A program made the position numbers and the translations under genes. The notes under the pieces are model-generated. The model had not been told where the DNA came from. It did not search any database and saw nothing but the letters and a program-made list of their open reading frames with translations. A DNA stretch of 64,000 bases, from assembly GCF_003712105.1 (NCBI RefSeq), contig NZ_RHLG01000005.1, positions 1 through 64,000 of the forward strand. Direction: 5' to 3'. Positions 26,686-36,044 of the stretch are shown here, piece by piece; position 1 is the first letter of the stretch; each line of letters begins with the position of its first letter. Origin of the DNA: Winogradskyella sp. (lineage in GTDB: Bacteria > Bacteroidota > Bacteroidia > Flavobacteriales > Flavobacteriaceae).

Positions 26686-27310
26686 AACTGTATTTCATTG
26701 GTAGGTATACCACTTTTTTTGTTTCGAAAAACTCTTCTTCAAAATAATCACTAATAGGGAAAAGCTTAACTTTACTATACTGTACTAATTCTTGAGACAA
26801 GTCTCCACCTTTTAAGTACAATATGCCATTTTTAAGCGTATTATTTTGTTGTCTTAAAATTTTACCTTTCACCCATTTAGTAAACTCAGGCATTCTAGTA
26901 ACAGCTCTACTTACTATAAAATCAAACTTTTCGTCAATAGCTTCAACACGACTATGGGTTGTTTTTATATTTTTAAGCTCTAATGCCTCTGCAACTCCAT
27001 TAATGACCTTTAGTTTTTTATTGATACTATCTACTAAATGAAATTTACACTCTGGAAAAAGGATAGCTAATGGTACGCCTGGAAATCCTCCACCTGTTCC
27101 AACATCTAATATGGATGAGCCTTTAGCAAATGGCATTACCTTAGCAATAGCCAGAGAATGTAATACATGTCGTAAGTATAGCTCGTCAATATCTTTGCGA
27201 GATACAACATTAATCTTTGCATTCCACGCTTTGTAAAGTGGTAAAAGCGCCTCAAATCGTTGAATTTGAGTTGATGTTAATTCAGGAAAATATTTTAGAA
27301 TTAGCTCCAT
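26684..27310 (-). CDS. rsmG: 16S rRNA (guanine-527 N7)-methyltransferase
   Basis: A 208-residue cytosolic methyltransferase (GidB) modifying G527 in the 530 loop of 16S rRNA. Landmarks are WNAKINVVSRKDIDELYLRHVLHSL, the SAM motif SILDVGTGGGFPGVPLAI and the segment HSRVEAIDEKFDFIVSRAVT. The length is normal. The start at 27310 (MELILKYFPEL) lies in the AT-rich gap shared with the divergent desaturase gene. In many bacteria it is near parA/parB, not here. Confidence 0.96.
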   Translation of the reverse strand: MELILKYFPELTSTQIQRFEALLPLYKAWNAKINVVSRKDIDELYLRHVLHSLAIAKVMPFAKGSSILDVGTGGGFPGVPLAILFPECKFHLVDSINKKLKVINGVAEALELKNIKTTHSRVEAIDEKFDFIVSRAVTRMPEFTKWVKGKILRQQNNTLKNGILYLKGGDLSQELVQYSKVKLFPISDYFEEEFFETKKVVYLPMKYS

Positions 27311-27387
27311 AAAAGTATTTTGGCAAAAATAGTTATTTTAATATTCAATTATTTTTGAATACAATATCAACGCTTAGATTAAATGGT

Positions 27388-27395
27388 TATCTTTG
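27388..27395 (+). promoter_or_regulatory. -7 promoter element of the desaturase gene
   Basis: TATCTTTG, an exact TAnnTTTG match. The ATG is 57 bases downstream, so the mRNA has a leader of about 50 bases. Confidence 0.55.
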
Positions 27396-27451
27396 GGCTT
27401 TCAATATAATTAATGAAATTTGGCTTCGTTAGGTATTAAATCATAACGCTT

Positions 27452-28555
27452 ATGAACACCCAAAAGACGCTTACATTTTCTAGAAGAGATTCTGCAAAAT
27501 TCTTCAGAACTCTAAACAAACGTGTTAATAATTATTTTAAAGAGAATAATATTAAACGCACAGGAAACTACAAACTATGGATTAAAACTATAGTTATGTT
27601 TGCCATGTTCTTAACTCCTTATTTTTTATTGTTAACGTTAGACATGCCTACTTGGATGCAAATTTTACTTACTGTTGTTATGGGAGTTGGAATGGCTGGA
27701 GTTGGTATGAATGTCATGCACGATGGTAACCATGGTTCATTTTCTAATAAAGAATGGATTAACCGTTTAATGGGAAGTAGCATATATATACTTGCTGGAA
27801 ACGTATACAATTGGAAAGTGCAGCACAATGTACTGCATCATACCTATACTAATATTCATGGCCACGATGAAGATTTAGAAGCCGGACGCATCTTACGCTT
27901 TACTAAGCACTCTAAATGGCGTAAACACCATAGATTTCAGCATTACTATTCTATATTGCTTTACGGTTTACTAACCATTAATTGGGCAATTACTACAGAT
28001 TTTATGCAAATGTATCGCTACATGAAACGTAAACTGTCTTATGGAAAACTCCCAAACCCAGTTATGAACTGGAGTAAGCTTGTGATTACCAAACTTATTT
28101 ATGTAAGTATGTGGATTATTATTCCTATTGCACTGACAGATTTGGCTTGGTACGAAGTCTTAATTGGGTTTTTAATTATGCATTATATTGCCGGATTAAT
28201 TTTGAGTATCGTATTTCAGTTAGCACATATTATGGATGAAGCTGAAATGCCAATACCTGAAAAAGATGGCACCATGAAAAACACCTGGGCTATACATCAG
28301 TTAAAGACTACAGTGAATTTTGGTGCTAAAAATTGGTTGGTAAATTGGTACACTGGTGGATTAAATCATCAGGTTGAACATCATATTTTTCCAAATATTA
28401 GTCATATCCATTATGGTAAGATTGCTAAAATTGTAAAAGAAACAGCAAAAGAATTCAATTTACCGTATAAAGAATATAAAACTACTAGAAAAGCAATTAT
28501 AGCACATTTCCGTTTTTTAAGGGAAATGGGAATGAAGCCGGCGTTGCAATCTTAA
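27452..28555 (+). CDS. membrane fatty acid (acyl-lipid or acyl-CoA) desaturase
   Basis: A 367-residue inner-membrane di-iron enzyme. The three histidine boxes are HDGNH (residues 90-94), HNVLHH (125-130) and HQVEHH near residue 310, with pairs of membrane spans before each. The HQVEHH form of the third box and the length resemble the delta-6/delta-5 front-end and linoleoyl-CoA desaturase-like branch, but without the cytochrome b5 domain. Likely role is introducing double bonds into membrane lipids, relevant for cold or marine life; the position specificity is unknown. It is followed after 21 bases by an aminotransferase gene on the same strand. Confidence 0.9.
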   Translation: MNTQKTLTFSRRDSAKFFRTLNKRVNNYFKENNIKRTGNYKLWIKTIVMFAMFLTPYFLLLTLDMPTWMQILLTVVMGVGMAGVGMNVMHDGNHGSFSNKEWINRLMGSSIYILAGNVYNWKVQHNVLHHTYTNIHGHDEDLEAGRILRFTKHSKWRKHHRFQHYYSILLYGLLTINWAITTDFMQMYRYMKRKLSYGKLPNPVMNWSKLVITKLIYVSMWIIIPIALTDLAWYEVLIGFLIMHYIAGLILSIVFQLAHIMDEAEMPIPEKDGTMKNTWAIHQLKTTVNFGAKNWLVNWYTGGLNHQVEHHIFPNISHIHYGKIAKIVKETAKEFNLPYKEYKTTRKAIIAHFRFLREMGMKPALQS

Positions 28556-28576
28556 AATTTTTCAATTACCAATTCA

Positions 28577-29761
28577 ATGAACCAACTTTCTGATAGAATT
28601 AATAGTCTATCTACTTCTGCAACATTAGCAATGGCTGCTAAAGCCAGAGAATTAAGAGAACAAGGAAAAAATATAATAGGTCTAAGCTTAGGAGAACCAG
28701 ATTTTAATACACCAGATTTTGTAAAAGCTGCTGCGAAAGATGCAATAGATCAAAACTATAATAGCTATACGCCAGTTGATGGTTATGGAGAATTGAAAGA
28801 TGCAATTATCACAAAATTTAAACGTGATAATGCTTTAGAGTTTGAAAAATCTCAAATTGTAGTTTCCACTGGCGCTAAGCAATCACTATACAACATTGCT
28901 TCTGTAATGTTGAATGAAGGTGATGAGGTTATTTTACCGTGCCCATATTGGGTGAGTTATAGTGATATCGTAAAGTTAAATGGTGGCGTACCTGTTGAAG
29001 TAAAAACATCAATTGACAATGACTTTAAGATGACTGCTGAACAATTAGAAGCAGCCATAACACCAAAGACCAAAATGATTTGGTACAGTTCACCTTGTAA
29101 TCCTAGTGGTTCAGTATATAGTAAAGCTGAGTTAAGAGCTATTGCAGATGTGCTTCAAAAGTACCCAAATATATTTGTGGTGTCAGATGAAATCTATGAG
29201 CATATTAATTTTGTTGGCGGTCATTGTAGTATGGCTCAATTTGATGACATGTACAACAGAACCATTACTGTAAATGGTGTGTCTAAAGCTTTTGCTATGA
29301 CTGGCTGGCGTATTGGATATATTGGCGCCCCAGATTGGATTGCTAGAGCTTGTAATAAAATACAAGGGCAAATTACTAGTGGCGCTAACTGTATTGCTCA
29401 GCGTGCTGTTATTGCAGCATTAGAAGCCTCACCTGATAAGGTTAAATATATGATTGATGAGTTTAAAGAAAGACGTCAACTTATCTTAGGTTTACTATCA
29501 AAAATCGATGGTATATCTTGTAATGAACCTGAAGGTGCTTTTTATGTATTCCCAGATATTTCGTCTTACTTCGGAAAAACATTAAATGGACAAACCATCA
29601 ACAATGCTTCAGAATTTGCAATGTATTTACTAGAACACGCAAATGTTGCTACAGTTACTGGAGATGCATTTGGTAATCCCAACTGCATTCGTATTTCATA
29701 TGCAGCATCTCAAGAACAGATTATTGAAGCAGTTGATAGAATTAAAACAGCTTTAGCATAA
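28577..29761 (+). CDS. class I PLP-dependent aminotransferase (aspartate aminotransferase family)
   Basis: A 394-residue cytosolic enzyme of the Igamma aspartate/prephenate aminotransferase type. Landmarks: IIGLSLGEPDFNTPDFVK, SCGxKQ-type segment VVSTGAKQSLYN, CPYWVSY, the Asn in SSPCNPSGSVYSKAEL, Asp/Tyr in VVSDEIYEHI, the PLP lysine in NGVSKAFAMTGWRIGY and the carboxylate-binding Arg in NCIRISYA. Main reaction is probably aspartate + 2-oxoglutarate to oxaloacetate + glutamate; prephenate activity cannot be excluded. Its last 20 bases overlap the convergent small gene at 29742. Confidence 0.93.
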   Translation: MNQLSDRINSLSTSATLAMAAKARELREQGKNIIGLSLGEPDFNTPDFVKAAAKDAIDQNYNSYTPVDGYGELKDAIITKFKRDNALEFEKSQIVVSTGAKQSLYNIASVMLNEGDEVILPCPYWVSYSDIVKLNGGVPVEVKTSIDNDFKMTAEQLEAAITPKTKMIWYSSPCNPSGSVYSKAELRAIADVLQKYPNIFVVSDEIYEHINFVGGHCSMAQFDDMYNRTITVNGVSKAFAMTGWRIGYIGAPDWIARACNKIQGQITSGANCIAQRAVIAALEASPDKVKYMIDEFKERRQLILGLLSKIDGISCNEPEGAFYVFPDISSYFGKTLNGQTINNASEFAMYLLEHANVATVTGDAFGNPNCIRISYAASQEQIIEAVDRIKTALA

Positions 29762-30005
29762 TATAGAGCATACCTAAACTCAACACAACCAGAATACAAA
29801 TCATTGTTATTCTGGTTTTTTTGTGCTGTCTTTTAAGTTGTGTTCTAATAGCTTCCAGTTGTTCTGGTGAAGCAGTAGGCAGTTCTAATTTCGTCTTAGG
29901 TTTTTTCACATATCCACCTAACGATTTTCTAAAGTGCTTTTTTTTGTCGAGCATTATTCGCTTATTACTTTTAAGCGTGCTCTGCATTGATTCTCCTAGT
30001 GGCAT
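29742..30005 (-). CDS. small C-terminally anchored membrane protein A (paralogue of 30008-30274)
   Basis: An 87-residue protein: basic N-terminal half (KSNKRIMLDKKKHFRKSL), a central LPTASPEQLEAIRTQLKRQ helix, then one hydrophobic C-terminal span (MICILVVLSLGMLYIMLKLF) that reaches the end of the chain. It aligns along its whole length with the gene just upstream (NLPKASEKQLRDIRKRLKK in the same place), so the two arose by duplication. Only two bases separate them. A second Met (MQSTLK) could be the real start. No family recognised; a tail-anchored topology with the basic part in the cytoplasm is inferred. Confidence 0.65.
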   Translation of the reverse strand: MPLGESMQSTLKSNKRIMLDKKKHFRKSLGGYVKKPKTKLELPTASPEQLEAIRTQLKRQHKKTRITMICILVVLSLGMLYIMLKLF

Positions 30006-30007
30006 GA

Positions 30008-30274
30008 TTAGAATGTTATATTAATTACACTAAAGACTAAAAATCCTATAAAAGTGATTGAAAATAGTGTTAGCAAAATTGCATTAAACCACCACAACGA
30101 TCTTTCCTTTTTTAAGCGCTTTCTTATATCACGCAATTGCTTTTCAGAAGCTTTTGGTAAGTTATACTCGGTTTTTTGATTACTATTACTAATTAAGCTA
30201 AACTTAAATTTATCGCGTTTTTTAAGTTGTTTAAGATTATTCTTAATACTTGTATTCATTGAGTTTCCGTGCAT
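30008..30274 (-). CDS. small C-terminally anchored membrane protein B (paralogue of 29742-30005)
   Basis: An 88-residue protein with a basic N-terminal part (KNNLKQLKKRDKFKF), the motif NLPKASEKQLRDIRKRLKKE and a C-terminal span (WFNAILLTLFSITFIGFLVFSVI). Starts of both paralogues share an odd GxSM pattern (MHGNSMNTS here, MPLGESMQS in the neighbour). Function unknown. It probably shares a transcript with its paralogue and perhaps with the third small gene 30367-30618, although a hairpin lies between. Confidence 0.65.
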   Translation of the reverse strand: MHGNSMNTSIKNNLKQLKKRDKFKFSLISNSNQKTEYNLPKASEKQLRDIRKRLKKERSLWWFNAILLTLFSITFIGFLVFSVINITF

Positions 30275-30304
30275 GGTAAATCGTTTTAAATAGTTAAATT
30301 AAAT

Positions 30305-30343
30305 TCACAAAAAATGCCTCTCATTAAAAATGAGAAGCATTTA
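30305..30343 (-). terminator. terminator-like hairpin after the 30367-30618 gene
   Basis: Arms AAATGCCTCTCATT and AATGAGAAGCATTT, one mismatch, loop AAA; on the minus strand it is followed by CATTTTTTG, a short U run. It may attenuate read-through into the paralogous pair. Confidence 0.55.
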
Positions 30344-30366
30344 GAATACATTTAGAGTATGCTAAC

Positions 30367-30618
30367 TTAAAACATCATTGTTAATGCAATTACAAATACT
30401 GATAATTTTAGTAAAACTCCGATAGCGTTTACGCTGTTATATCGTTTGAATTTAATTCGTTGTCTCATTCCAAAAACAGATGGCTTTGAAGAATTGATGA
30501 AGTTCTCTTGAGCAGCTGCCTTATAATTAGAGTTTAACATTGGTTCGTTTGAATACACAAACCTCGTTCTGGGTTCGGGTAATGGTTCAGTTTCAAATGT
30601 GTTTACTACAAGTTCCAT
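30367..30618 (-). CDS. small membrane protein C with C-terminal span
   Basis: An 83-residue protein beginning MELVVNTFETEPLPEPRTRF, acidic and Pro-rich at the start, basic in the middle (MRQRIKFKRYNS) and ending in one hydrophobic segment (AIGVLLKLSVFVIALTMMF). It has the same general design as the two neighbouring small proteins (soluble N-terminus, basic collar, terminal span) but no clear sequence identity to them. Function unknown. The 166-base gap on its 5' side, up to trkH, shows nothing I can assign. Confidence 0.6.
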   Translation of the reverse strand: MELVVNTFETEPLPEPRTRFVYSNEPMLNSNYKAAAQENFINSSKPSVFGMRQRIKFKRYNSVNAIGVLLKLSVFVIALTMMF

Positions 30619-30784
30619 GATTGATGAATTTTTAATTGGTTACGCTAATATGACGACACTATTTTAAAAATGTTACACGATATCTCTCACATAAGTGCTT
30701 AAAAACCAACCATAAAACTCTGGAAATATCAGTATTTATAGAGGCTAGATTATTTTGAGGAAATTTTTCAAAAAGATGAAAAAA

Positions 30785-32287
30785 TTATCTATTTCTCCAG
30801 AAAAAAGGTGTCAATAATATAAGGACAGTAAATAATTCTAAACGTCCTAAAAGCATTAAAAAAGAAGCCCACCATTTTCCTAAAGGTGGCAATGCAGCAT
30901 AATTATTTACTGGACCAAAATCGCCTAAAGCGGGTCCAACATTACCTAGACTTGAGGCCGATAAACCAATAGCGGATTCAAAATCTATTTGAAACATTGA
31001 AAATACTAAGGCGCCTATTATAAAGAAAATCATATAAGTGATGAAAAACCCTAGTATGTTAAATACAATATTTCCAGAAACTGATTTTTGGTTATATCGT
31101 ACAGGTAAAATTGCATTTGGATGTAGCGCTCGCTTAAACTCTAAGAACCCATTTTTTATTAATACTAGATGTCTTACGACCTTAATACCACCAGCAGTAC
31201 TTCCTGCGGAACCTCCTAAAAACATTAACCCAAAAAAGAAAACTGTTAAAAATGGGGTCCACATGGTATAATCGGCAGTAACAAAGCCTGTCGTAGTGAC
31301 AATAGCTAAAACCTGAAAAAGCCCATGCCTAATAGCGCTCTCTAACTCTCCAAATACCATTGGATGATTCACTGAGGATTCCGACACATCAGCTCTAAAA
31401 TAAATGAGTAAAGCAGCAATGATGGTAAATACTATTATGAATTTGAAATAAAGTTTAAACTCTTCATCTTTGATAATTTTTTGCACCTTTCCTTTGAATG
31501 CGAAATAGCTTAAGACAAAATTTGTTCCTGCCAAAAACATAAAAATCATAATAATATATTGAATAGCTGGAGTGTCATTCCAATGTGCAATACTTGCATT
31601 TTTTGTTGAAAAACCACCTGTAGATAGAGTACTTAAAGCATGATTAATGGCATCGAAAAACGACATTCCTGCAACTTGCAATAAAATAGTTTCAGCGGCT
31701 GTATACCCAAAGTAAATAAGCCATAAGCGCTTTGCTGTATCTGTAATTCTTGGGTGCAGTTTATCACCACCAGGACCTGGCGCTTCAGCAGCAAATAACT
31801 GCATGCCACCTATACCTAGTAAAGGCAGAATAGCTATAGCCAAAACTATAATTCCCATACCACCAATCCAATGGGTCATGCTGCGCCAAAATAATACACC
31901 TTTTGGAACACTTTCAATATCATTAAGTATACTTGCTCCAGTTGTTGTATAGCCAGACATGGTCTCGAAAAACGCATCGCAGAATGTTGGAATGGCATTG
32001 GTAATTAAGTAAGGTAAGGTTCCTGATAAAGACATCACAATCCATCCCAAGGCAACCACAATATAACCTTCTCGTTTGTTCATCTCCTTACGGTGATTCC
32101 TCGTATGAAACATTACAAAACCACCTATGAGAAGCGTCGTTATGCCTGATAGCAATAATTCTTTAGTAACACCATCTTGATAAATAACACTAATTAATGT
32201 GGCTATCAAAATAAAACCACCATTAAATAAGAGTAGTAATCCTAAAAAATGGAAAATGATTTTATAATTAAGTTTCATTTTAGCCAT
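30785..32287 (-). CDS. trkH: Trk-type K+ uptake channel subunit
   Basis: A 500-residue inner-membrane protein with about ten to twelve spans arranged as four M1-P-M2 repeats. The four pore-loop filters are recognisable: SGYTTTGASI, LSTGGFSTKN, VTTTGFVTADY and SSLGNVGPAL. The tail ends LILLTPFFWRNR. It imports K+ when partnered with TrkA, whose gene is 3 bases upstream on the same strand. An alternative start three residues later (MKLNYKII) is possible. Confidence 0.96.
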   Translation of the reverse strand: MAKMKLNYKIIFHFLGLLLLFNGGFILIATLISVIYQDGVTKELLLSGITTLLIGGFVMFHTRNHRKEMNKREGYIVVALGWIVMSLSGTLPYLITNAIPTFCDAFFETMSGYTTTGASILNDIESVPKGVLFWRSMTHWIGGMGIIVLAIAILPLLGIGGMQLFAAEAPGPGGDKLHPRITDTAKRLWLIYFGYTAAETILLQVAGMSFFDAINHALSTLSTGGFSTKNASIAHWNDTPAIQYIIMIFMFLAGTNFVLSYFAFKGKVQKIIKDEEFKLYFKFIIVFTIIAALLIYFRADVSESSVNHPMVFGELESAIRHGLFQVLAIVTTTGFVTADYTMWTPFLTVFFFGLMFLGGSAGSTAGGIKVVRHLVLIKNGFLEFKRALHPNAILPVRYNQKSVSGNIVFNILGFFITYMIFFIIGALVFSMFQIDFESAIGLSASSLGNVGPALGDFGPVNNYAALPPLGKWWASFLMLLGRLELFTVLILLTPFFWRNR

Positions 32288-32290
32288 AGA

Positions 32291-33640
32291 CTATGCAAAA
32301 AACTTTTCAACCTCAGCAATAGAACGCGGTAAACAGCAGACTACTACTCTATCACCAGCTTCAATTTTAAAATCTCCAAGTGGAATAAGGCCTTCTCCAT
32401 TACGGATAACACCACCAAAAATTGCAGACCTTGGAAAATCGGCATCCTTTATTTGTTTGTTGGTAATCTTAGAGTTTGGCTTTACAACAAACTCTAATAA
32501 TTCAGCATTCATATTGGTTAATTTGGTCATTGCAACTACTTCACCTTTTCTGATATATCTAAATATATTATTTGCCGCTAAGAGCTTTTTATTGATTAGT
32601 GTATCAATACCAATAGACTGAGATAATTGGTAATAATCCATATTTTCAACCAAAGCGATGGTCTTTTTTACCCCTTTAGATTTTGCCAATAAGCAAGACA
32701 TAATATTGGTTTCAGAATTTCCAGTAACTGAAATAAAGGCATCCATATCCGATATATTTTCTTCTTCAAGAATATCTACATTTCTACCATCACCACAAAT
32801 CACCAACGCATTAGGTAATTCATCGGCTAGTTCTTCTGCTCTTTGCTTATGGTTCTCTATAAGTTTTACATTAAACTTGCTTTTACAAAGGTCTTTTGCA
32901 GTTTTAGAACCAATAGAACTACCGCCGAGAATCATGACATCCTTAATACCCATTTTTACTTTACCCGAAAGCTCAAAAAGTTCTTCATCACCACCTTTTG
33001 ATGTAACAAACACTACTTTATCACCTTCCTTAAAGGTTGTATCACCTCTAGGAATTATGGTGTATTGTGTACCGTAACGCTGAATCGCAATAGGAATAAA
33101 ATGTAATTCTGAATACAGCTCGGCCGCTTCTTTAACTGTTTTACCTACAAAAGTTGCCGTACGCGATAAACGTAGACCTAGCATGGTTAATTTACCATCT
33201 TCGAACTCATAAGTATCATTAAACCCATATTGGTTAAGTAAGAGTTCAATCTCACCAGCAGCTAAAGATTCTGGTGAAATAAGTTCGTCAATTCCAAATT
33301 TTGAAAACCCAAGGTCTTCCTTATTATCTATAAACTCTGTATTAGATATCCTAGCTATAGTACGTTTTGCACCTAATTGCTTAGCCAAAACGCAAGCCGT
33401 TATATTCGTTGTTTCTGAGGACGTAACGGCAATAAAAAGCTCAGCGTTTTCAATACGCCCATCTTTTAATGTAGCAATTGATGTAGCATCACCCTTAATA
33501 GTTCTTATATCTAAGTTTTCACCTGCGTAACTTAAACTATCTTTTTGGTTATCTATTAAGGTGATTTCTTGAGACTCGTAGGACAGTAATTTTGCCAAAT
33601 GAAATCCGACTTCTCCAGCTCCGGCAATAATAATCTTCAT
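32291..33640 (-). CDS. trkA: Trk K+ transport regulatory subunit, NAD-binding
   Basis: A 449-residue cytosolic protein made of two RCK units. Each has an RCK-N Rossmann domain, the first with IIAGAGEVGFHLAKLL and the second with MILGGSSIGSKTAKDL near residue 233, each followed by an RCK-C ligand-binding domain (the last ends GDRVVVCCLPRSIAEVEKFF). It gates TrkH in response to nucleotides. The gene is first in the trkA-trkH operon and divergent from ubiE/menG; the 133-base gap carries the ubiE promoter. Confidence 0.96.
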   Translation of the reverse strand: MKIIIAGAGEVGFHLAKLLSYESQEITLIDNQKDSLSYAGENLDIRTIKGDATSIATLKDGRIENAELFIAVTSSETTNITACVLAKQLGAKRTIARISNTEFIDNKEDLGFSKFGIDELISPESLAAGEIELLLNQYGFNDTYEFEDGKLTMLGLRLSRTATFVGKTVKEAAELYSELHFIPIAIQRYGTQYTIIPRGDTTFKEGDKVVFVTSKGGDEELFELSGKVKMGIKDVMILGGSSIGSKTAKDLCKSKFNVKLIENHKQRAEELADELPNALVICGDGRNVDILEEENISDMDAFISVTGNSETNIMSCLLAKSKGVKKTIALVENMDYYQLSQSIGIDTLINKKLLAANNIFRYIRKGEVVAMTKLTNMNAELLEFVVKPNSKITNKQIKDADFPRSAIFGGVIRNGEGLIPLGDFKIEAGDRVVVCCLPRSIAEVEKFFA

Positions 33641-33751
33641 TTACATGTATTTGTAAAAAGTATACAAATATACATTTATTTTAAGCTCTACACGTGTTTT
33701 AAAATCAATATAATTAAAGAGTTATTAAACATTCAACTTTGAAGAATACAT

Positions 33752-33759
33752 TATATTTG
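33752..33759 (+). promoter_or_regulatory. -7 promoter element of ubiE/menG
   Basis: TATATTTG, an exact TAnnTTTG match, 14 bases before the ATG, implying a very short leader. Confidence 0.6.
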
Positions 33760-33773
33760 CAAAAATTTTTTTA

Positions 33774-34505
33774 ATGCCAAAGACCGTAAAACCATACAAA
33801 GACAGTGACTTGAATAAGAAAGAACAGGTTACCAAAATGTTTGATACCATTTCTAAAGAGTATGATGACCTCAACAGGGTAATCTCGTTTGGAATTGATG
33901 TAAAATGGCGAAAAAAAGTTGTGAAAATTGTGGCCGATAGCACTCCGGAAACTATTTTAGATATCGCCACCGGAACCGGTGACTTGGCTATACACTTATC
34001 TAAAACTTCGGCTAAGGAAATCGTAGGCTTAGATATAAGTGATGGTATGCTTGAGGTTGGGCGACAAAAAATAAAAGAAAAACAACTAGATGGTATTATT
34101 AAAATGGTAATCGGCGACTCTGAAGATTTACCTTTTAAAGACAATACTTTTGATGCCATCACTGTTGCCTTTGGTGTTAGAAATTTTATGAATCTAAAAA
34201 AAGGCCTTGCCGAAATATTACGCGTGTTAAAACCTAATGGAGTATTTGTTATTTTAGAAACATCTGTTCCTACAAAGACACCATATAAACAGGGATATAA
34301 ATTGTATTCTAAATATATTTTACCTACTATTGGCAAGATGTTTTCAAAAGACCGAAGTGCTTATAAATATTTGAGCGAATCTGCTTCAGTTTTTCCTTTT
34401 GGAGAAGAGCTAAACAATATTTTAAGGCAAATTGGGTTTATTAATGTCAAAGACCAACCACAAACGTTTGGTGTTGCAACAATCTATACCGCATCGAAGG
34501 GTTAA
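33774..34505 (+). CDS. ubiE: demethylmenaquinone/ubiquinone C-methyltransferase
   Basis: A 243-residue SAM-dependent enzyme that methylates demethylmenaquinone; in Bacteroidota menaquinone is the product (menG would be the functional name). Landmarks: [31 protein letters not shown] motif [30 protein letters not shown] and the C-terminal [33 protein letters not shown]. Menaquinone is the electron acceptor of the Nqr complex in this window. porT follows 4 bases after the stop. Confidence 0.95.
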   Translation: MPKTVKPYKDSDLNKKEQVTKMFDTISKEYDDLNRVISFGIDVKWRKKVVKIVADSTPETILDIATGTGDLAIHLSKTSAKEIVGLDISDGMLEVGRQKIKEKQLDGIIKMVIGDSEDLPFKDNTFDAITVAFGVRNFMNLKKGLAEILRVLKPNGVFVILETSVPTKTPYKQGYKLYSKYILPTIGKMFSKDRSAYKYLSESASVFPFGEELNNILRQIGFINVKDQPQTFGVATIYTASKG

Positions 34506-34509
34506 GTAT

Positions 34510-35223
34510 ATGAAGAAATTAATTATAGCTTTTACTATTATAATGAGCTTTAATTGTAGTTATGCACAATTATTTTCGAGAGAAAAAGTAGCTAACTTAC
34601 AGACAATGGATAAAAAAGTATTGTCTTGGGGTTACTTCTTAGGTTTTAATAGTTATGATTTTAAATTTGAATATGAAGAAGACCGTGCTGATATCCTTGT
34701 GGATGCAACTACTGGTTTTCAGGTTGGTTTAACTGGCGATTTAAGACTTAACGATTACTTTAACTTAAGGTTTGAACCAGGTGTATACTTTACAACCAGA
34801 ACACTACTATATGATCAAAGTTATTTTGCTGGGCAAACTTTTAATCCATCAGATTTATTAAGAGAAGTAAAATCGACGTACATACATCTACCTTTATTAG
34901 TAAAATTCTCAACAAAACGAATTAATAATTTTAGACCATTTATTGTTGGCGGTGTGTCTACAGCCATAAATTTGGCGAGTAATGAAAATAATCCAAGTGA
35001 TAATAGCGGTGGCGAGTTTAGGATGACTTCCAATAATTACTTCTACGAAATAGGCTTTGGGATAGACTTGTATCTCCTATACTTTAAATTTACACCTTCA
35101 ATCAGAGGTGTTTTTGCTATTAATGATGAAATTGTTAGAGATATTGACCCAAATAGTCCCTGGACTGGTAACGTAACCTCTATGAAAACAAGGGGTATTT
35201 TTATAAACTTTACGTTTAGATAA
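34510..35223 (+). CDS. porT: type IX secretion/gliding outer-membrane protein PorT
   Basis: A 237-residue outer-membrane beta-barrel protein. The start is the ATG at 34510, giving a signal peptide (MKKLIIAFTIIMSFNCSYAQ); an upstream in-frame start at 34432 would lie inside ubiE. The barrel has the 8-strand outer-membrane pattern: GYFLGFNSYDFKFEYE, GLTGDLRLNDYFNLRFEPGVYF, STYIHLPLLVKFS, RPFIVGGVST, and a final strand ending in Phe-Arg (GIFINFTFR). The ubiE-porT pairing is typical for Bacteroidota and supports the assignment. PorT is needed for T9SS assembly. It overlaps the convergent TrmH-family gene by 8 bases. Confidence 0.9.
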   Translation: MKKLIIAFTIIMSFNCSYAQLFSREKVANLQTMDKKVLSWGYFLGFNSYDFKFEYEEDRADILVDATTGFQVGLTGDLRLNDYFNLRFEPGVYFTTRTLLYDQSYFAGQTFNPSDLLREVKSTYIHLPLLVKFSTKRINNFRPFIVGGVSTAINLASNENNPSDNSGGEFRMTSNNYFYEIGFGIDLYLLYFKFTPSIRGVFAINDEIVRDIDPNSPWTGNVTSMKTRGIFINFTFR

Positions 35224-35944
35224 GCTCTCGTTTAAATTCACTTAGACAAATTGCAGTTGCTGTTGCAACATTTAAACTTTCGGTAGCTTTAATAGTCCCA
35301 AATCTTGGTATTGCTATCCGTTTTGTTACTAAACGTTCAATAGACTCAGATATACCGTTGGCTTCATTGCCCATAATTATAATACCTTCTTGAGGTAATG
35401 GACTTCCGTAAATAGTATCCCCATCCATAAAGGTTCCAAAAATAGTAGTATCCAATTCTGAAATGAAATCTTCTAAATCTACATAACTTACATTAACACG
35501 AGTTAAAGACCCCATGGTTGCCTGAACAACTTTTGAGTTATAGCAATCTACTGTACTTAAACTGCATACTAAATCTTTTATTCCAAACCAATCACAAAGC
35601 CTAATAATAGTACCTAAATTCCCAGGATCGCGTACATCATCTAAAGCTAAAATCAACTGATTTGATGTCACATCTTTTGATTTAGGAATCTCGAAAATTG
35701 CCAAAGCGGTATTCGGGTTTTTCAGTTGACTGATACGCTTTAATTCGGTATCAGATATCAAGTTTACTTTATCATCAGACACCTCAAAAATTGATTGGAC
35801 GGTGTACAATTCTTTTAATTGAAATGAAGAATTTAGAAACTCTGTAATCCCTTTAATACCTTCGACCGTAAATAAACCATGTTGAGCTCTGAATTTTTTT
35901 TGAGCTAAACTTTTAATTAATTTTATCTGACTCTTTGATAACAT
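35216..35944 (-). CDS. TrmH/SpoU family RNA 2'-O-methyltransferase
   Basis: A 242-residue enzyme with the trefoil-knot SPOUT fold. The three motifs are LALDDVRDPGNLGTIIR, IIMGNEANGIS and IAIPRFGTIKATESLNVATATAI. An N-terminal substrate-binding region (SKSQIKLIKSLAQKKFRAQHGLFTVEG) resembles RlmB and TsnR-type enzymes that modify 23S rRNA; the target cannot be named. Divergent from the tamL gene, convergent with porT. Confidence 0.92.
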   Translation of the reverse strand: MLSKSQIKLIKSLAQKKFRAQHGLFTVEGIKGITEFLNSSFQLKELYTVQSIFEVSDDKVNLISDTELKRISQLKNPNTALAIFEIPKSKDVTSNQLILALDDVRDPGNLGTIIRLCDWFGIKDLVCSLSTVDCYNSKVVQATMGSLTRVNVSYVDLEDFISELDTTIFGTFMDGDTIYGSPLPQEGIIIMGNEANGISESIERLVTKRIAIPRFGTIKATESLNVATATAICLSEFKRELI

Positions 35945-36044
35945 TAAAATGTACTTACTTTTGTTTTTAATATATCATTAGGCAAATTAATACATTTTGG
36001 ACTAATTATTGCGTCGTTTTTGATATCAAAAAAATACTTTCAAT

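Noticed and set aside
32658-33077. 139-codon plus-strand frame opposite trkA
   Set aside because: It is antisense to a gene with strong family motifs and has no recognisable protein pattern.
34432-34509. Longer N-terminus for PorT starting inside ubiE
   Set aside because: The signal peptide begins at 34510; the extension is ubiE sequence in another frame.
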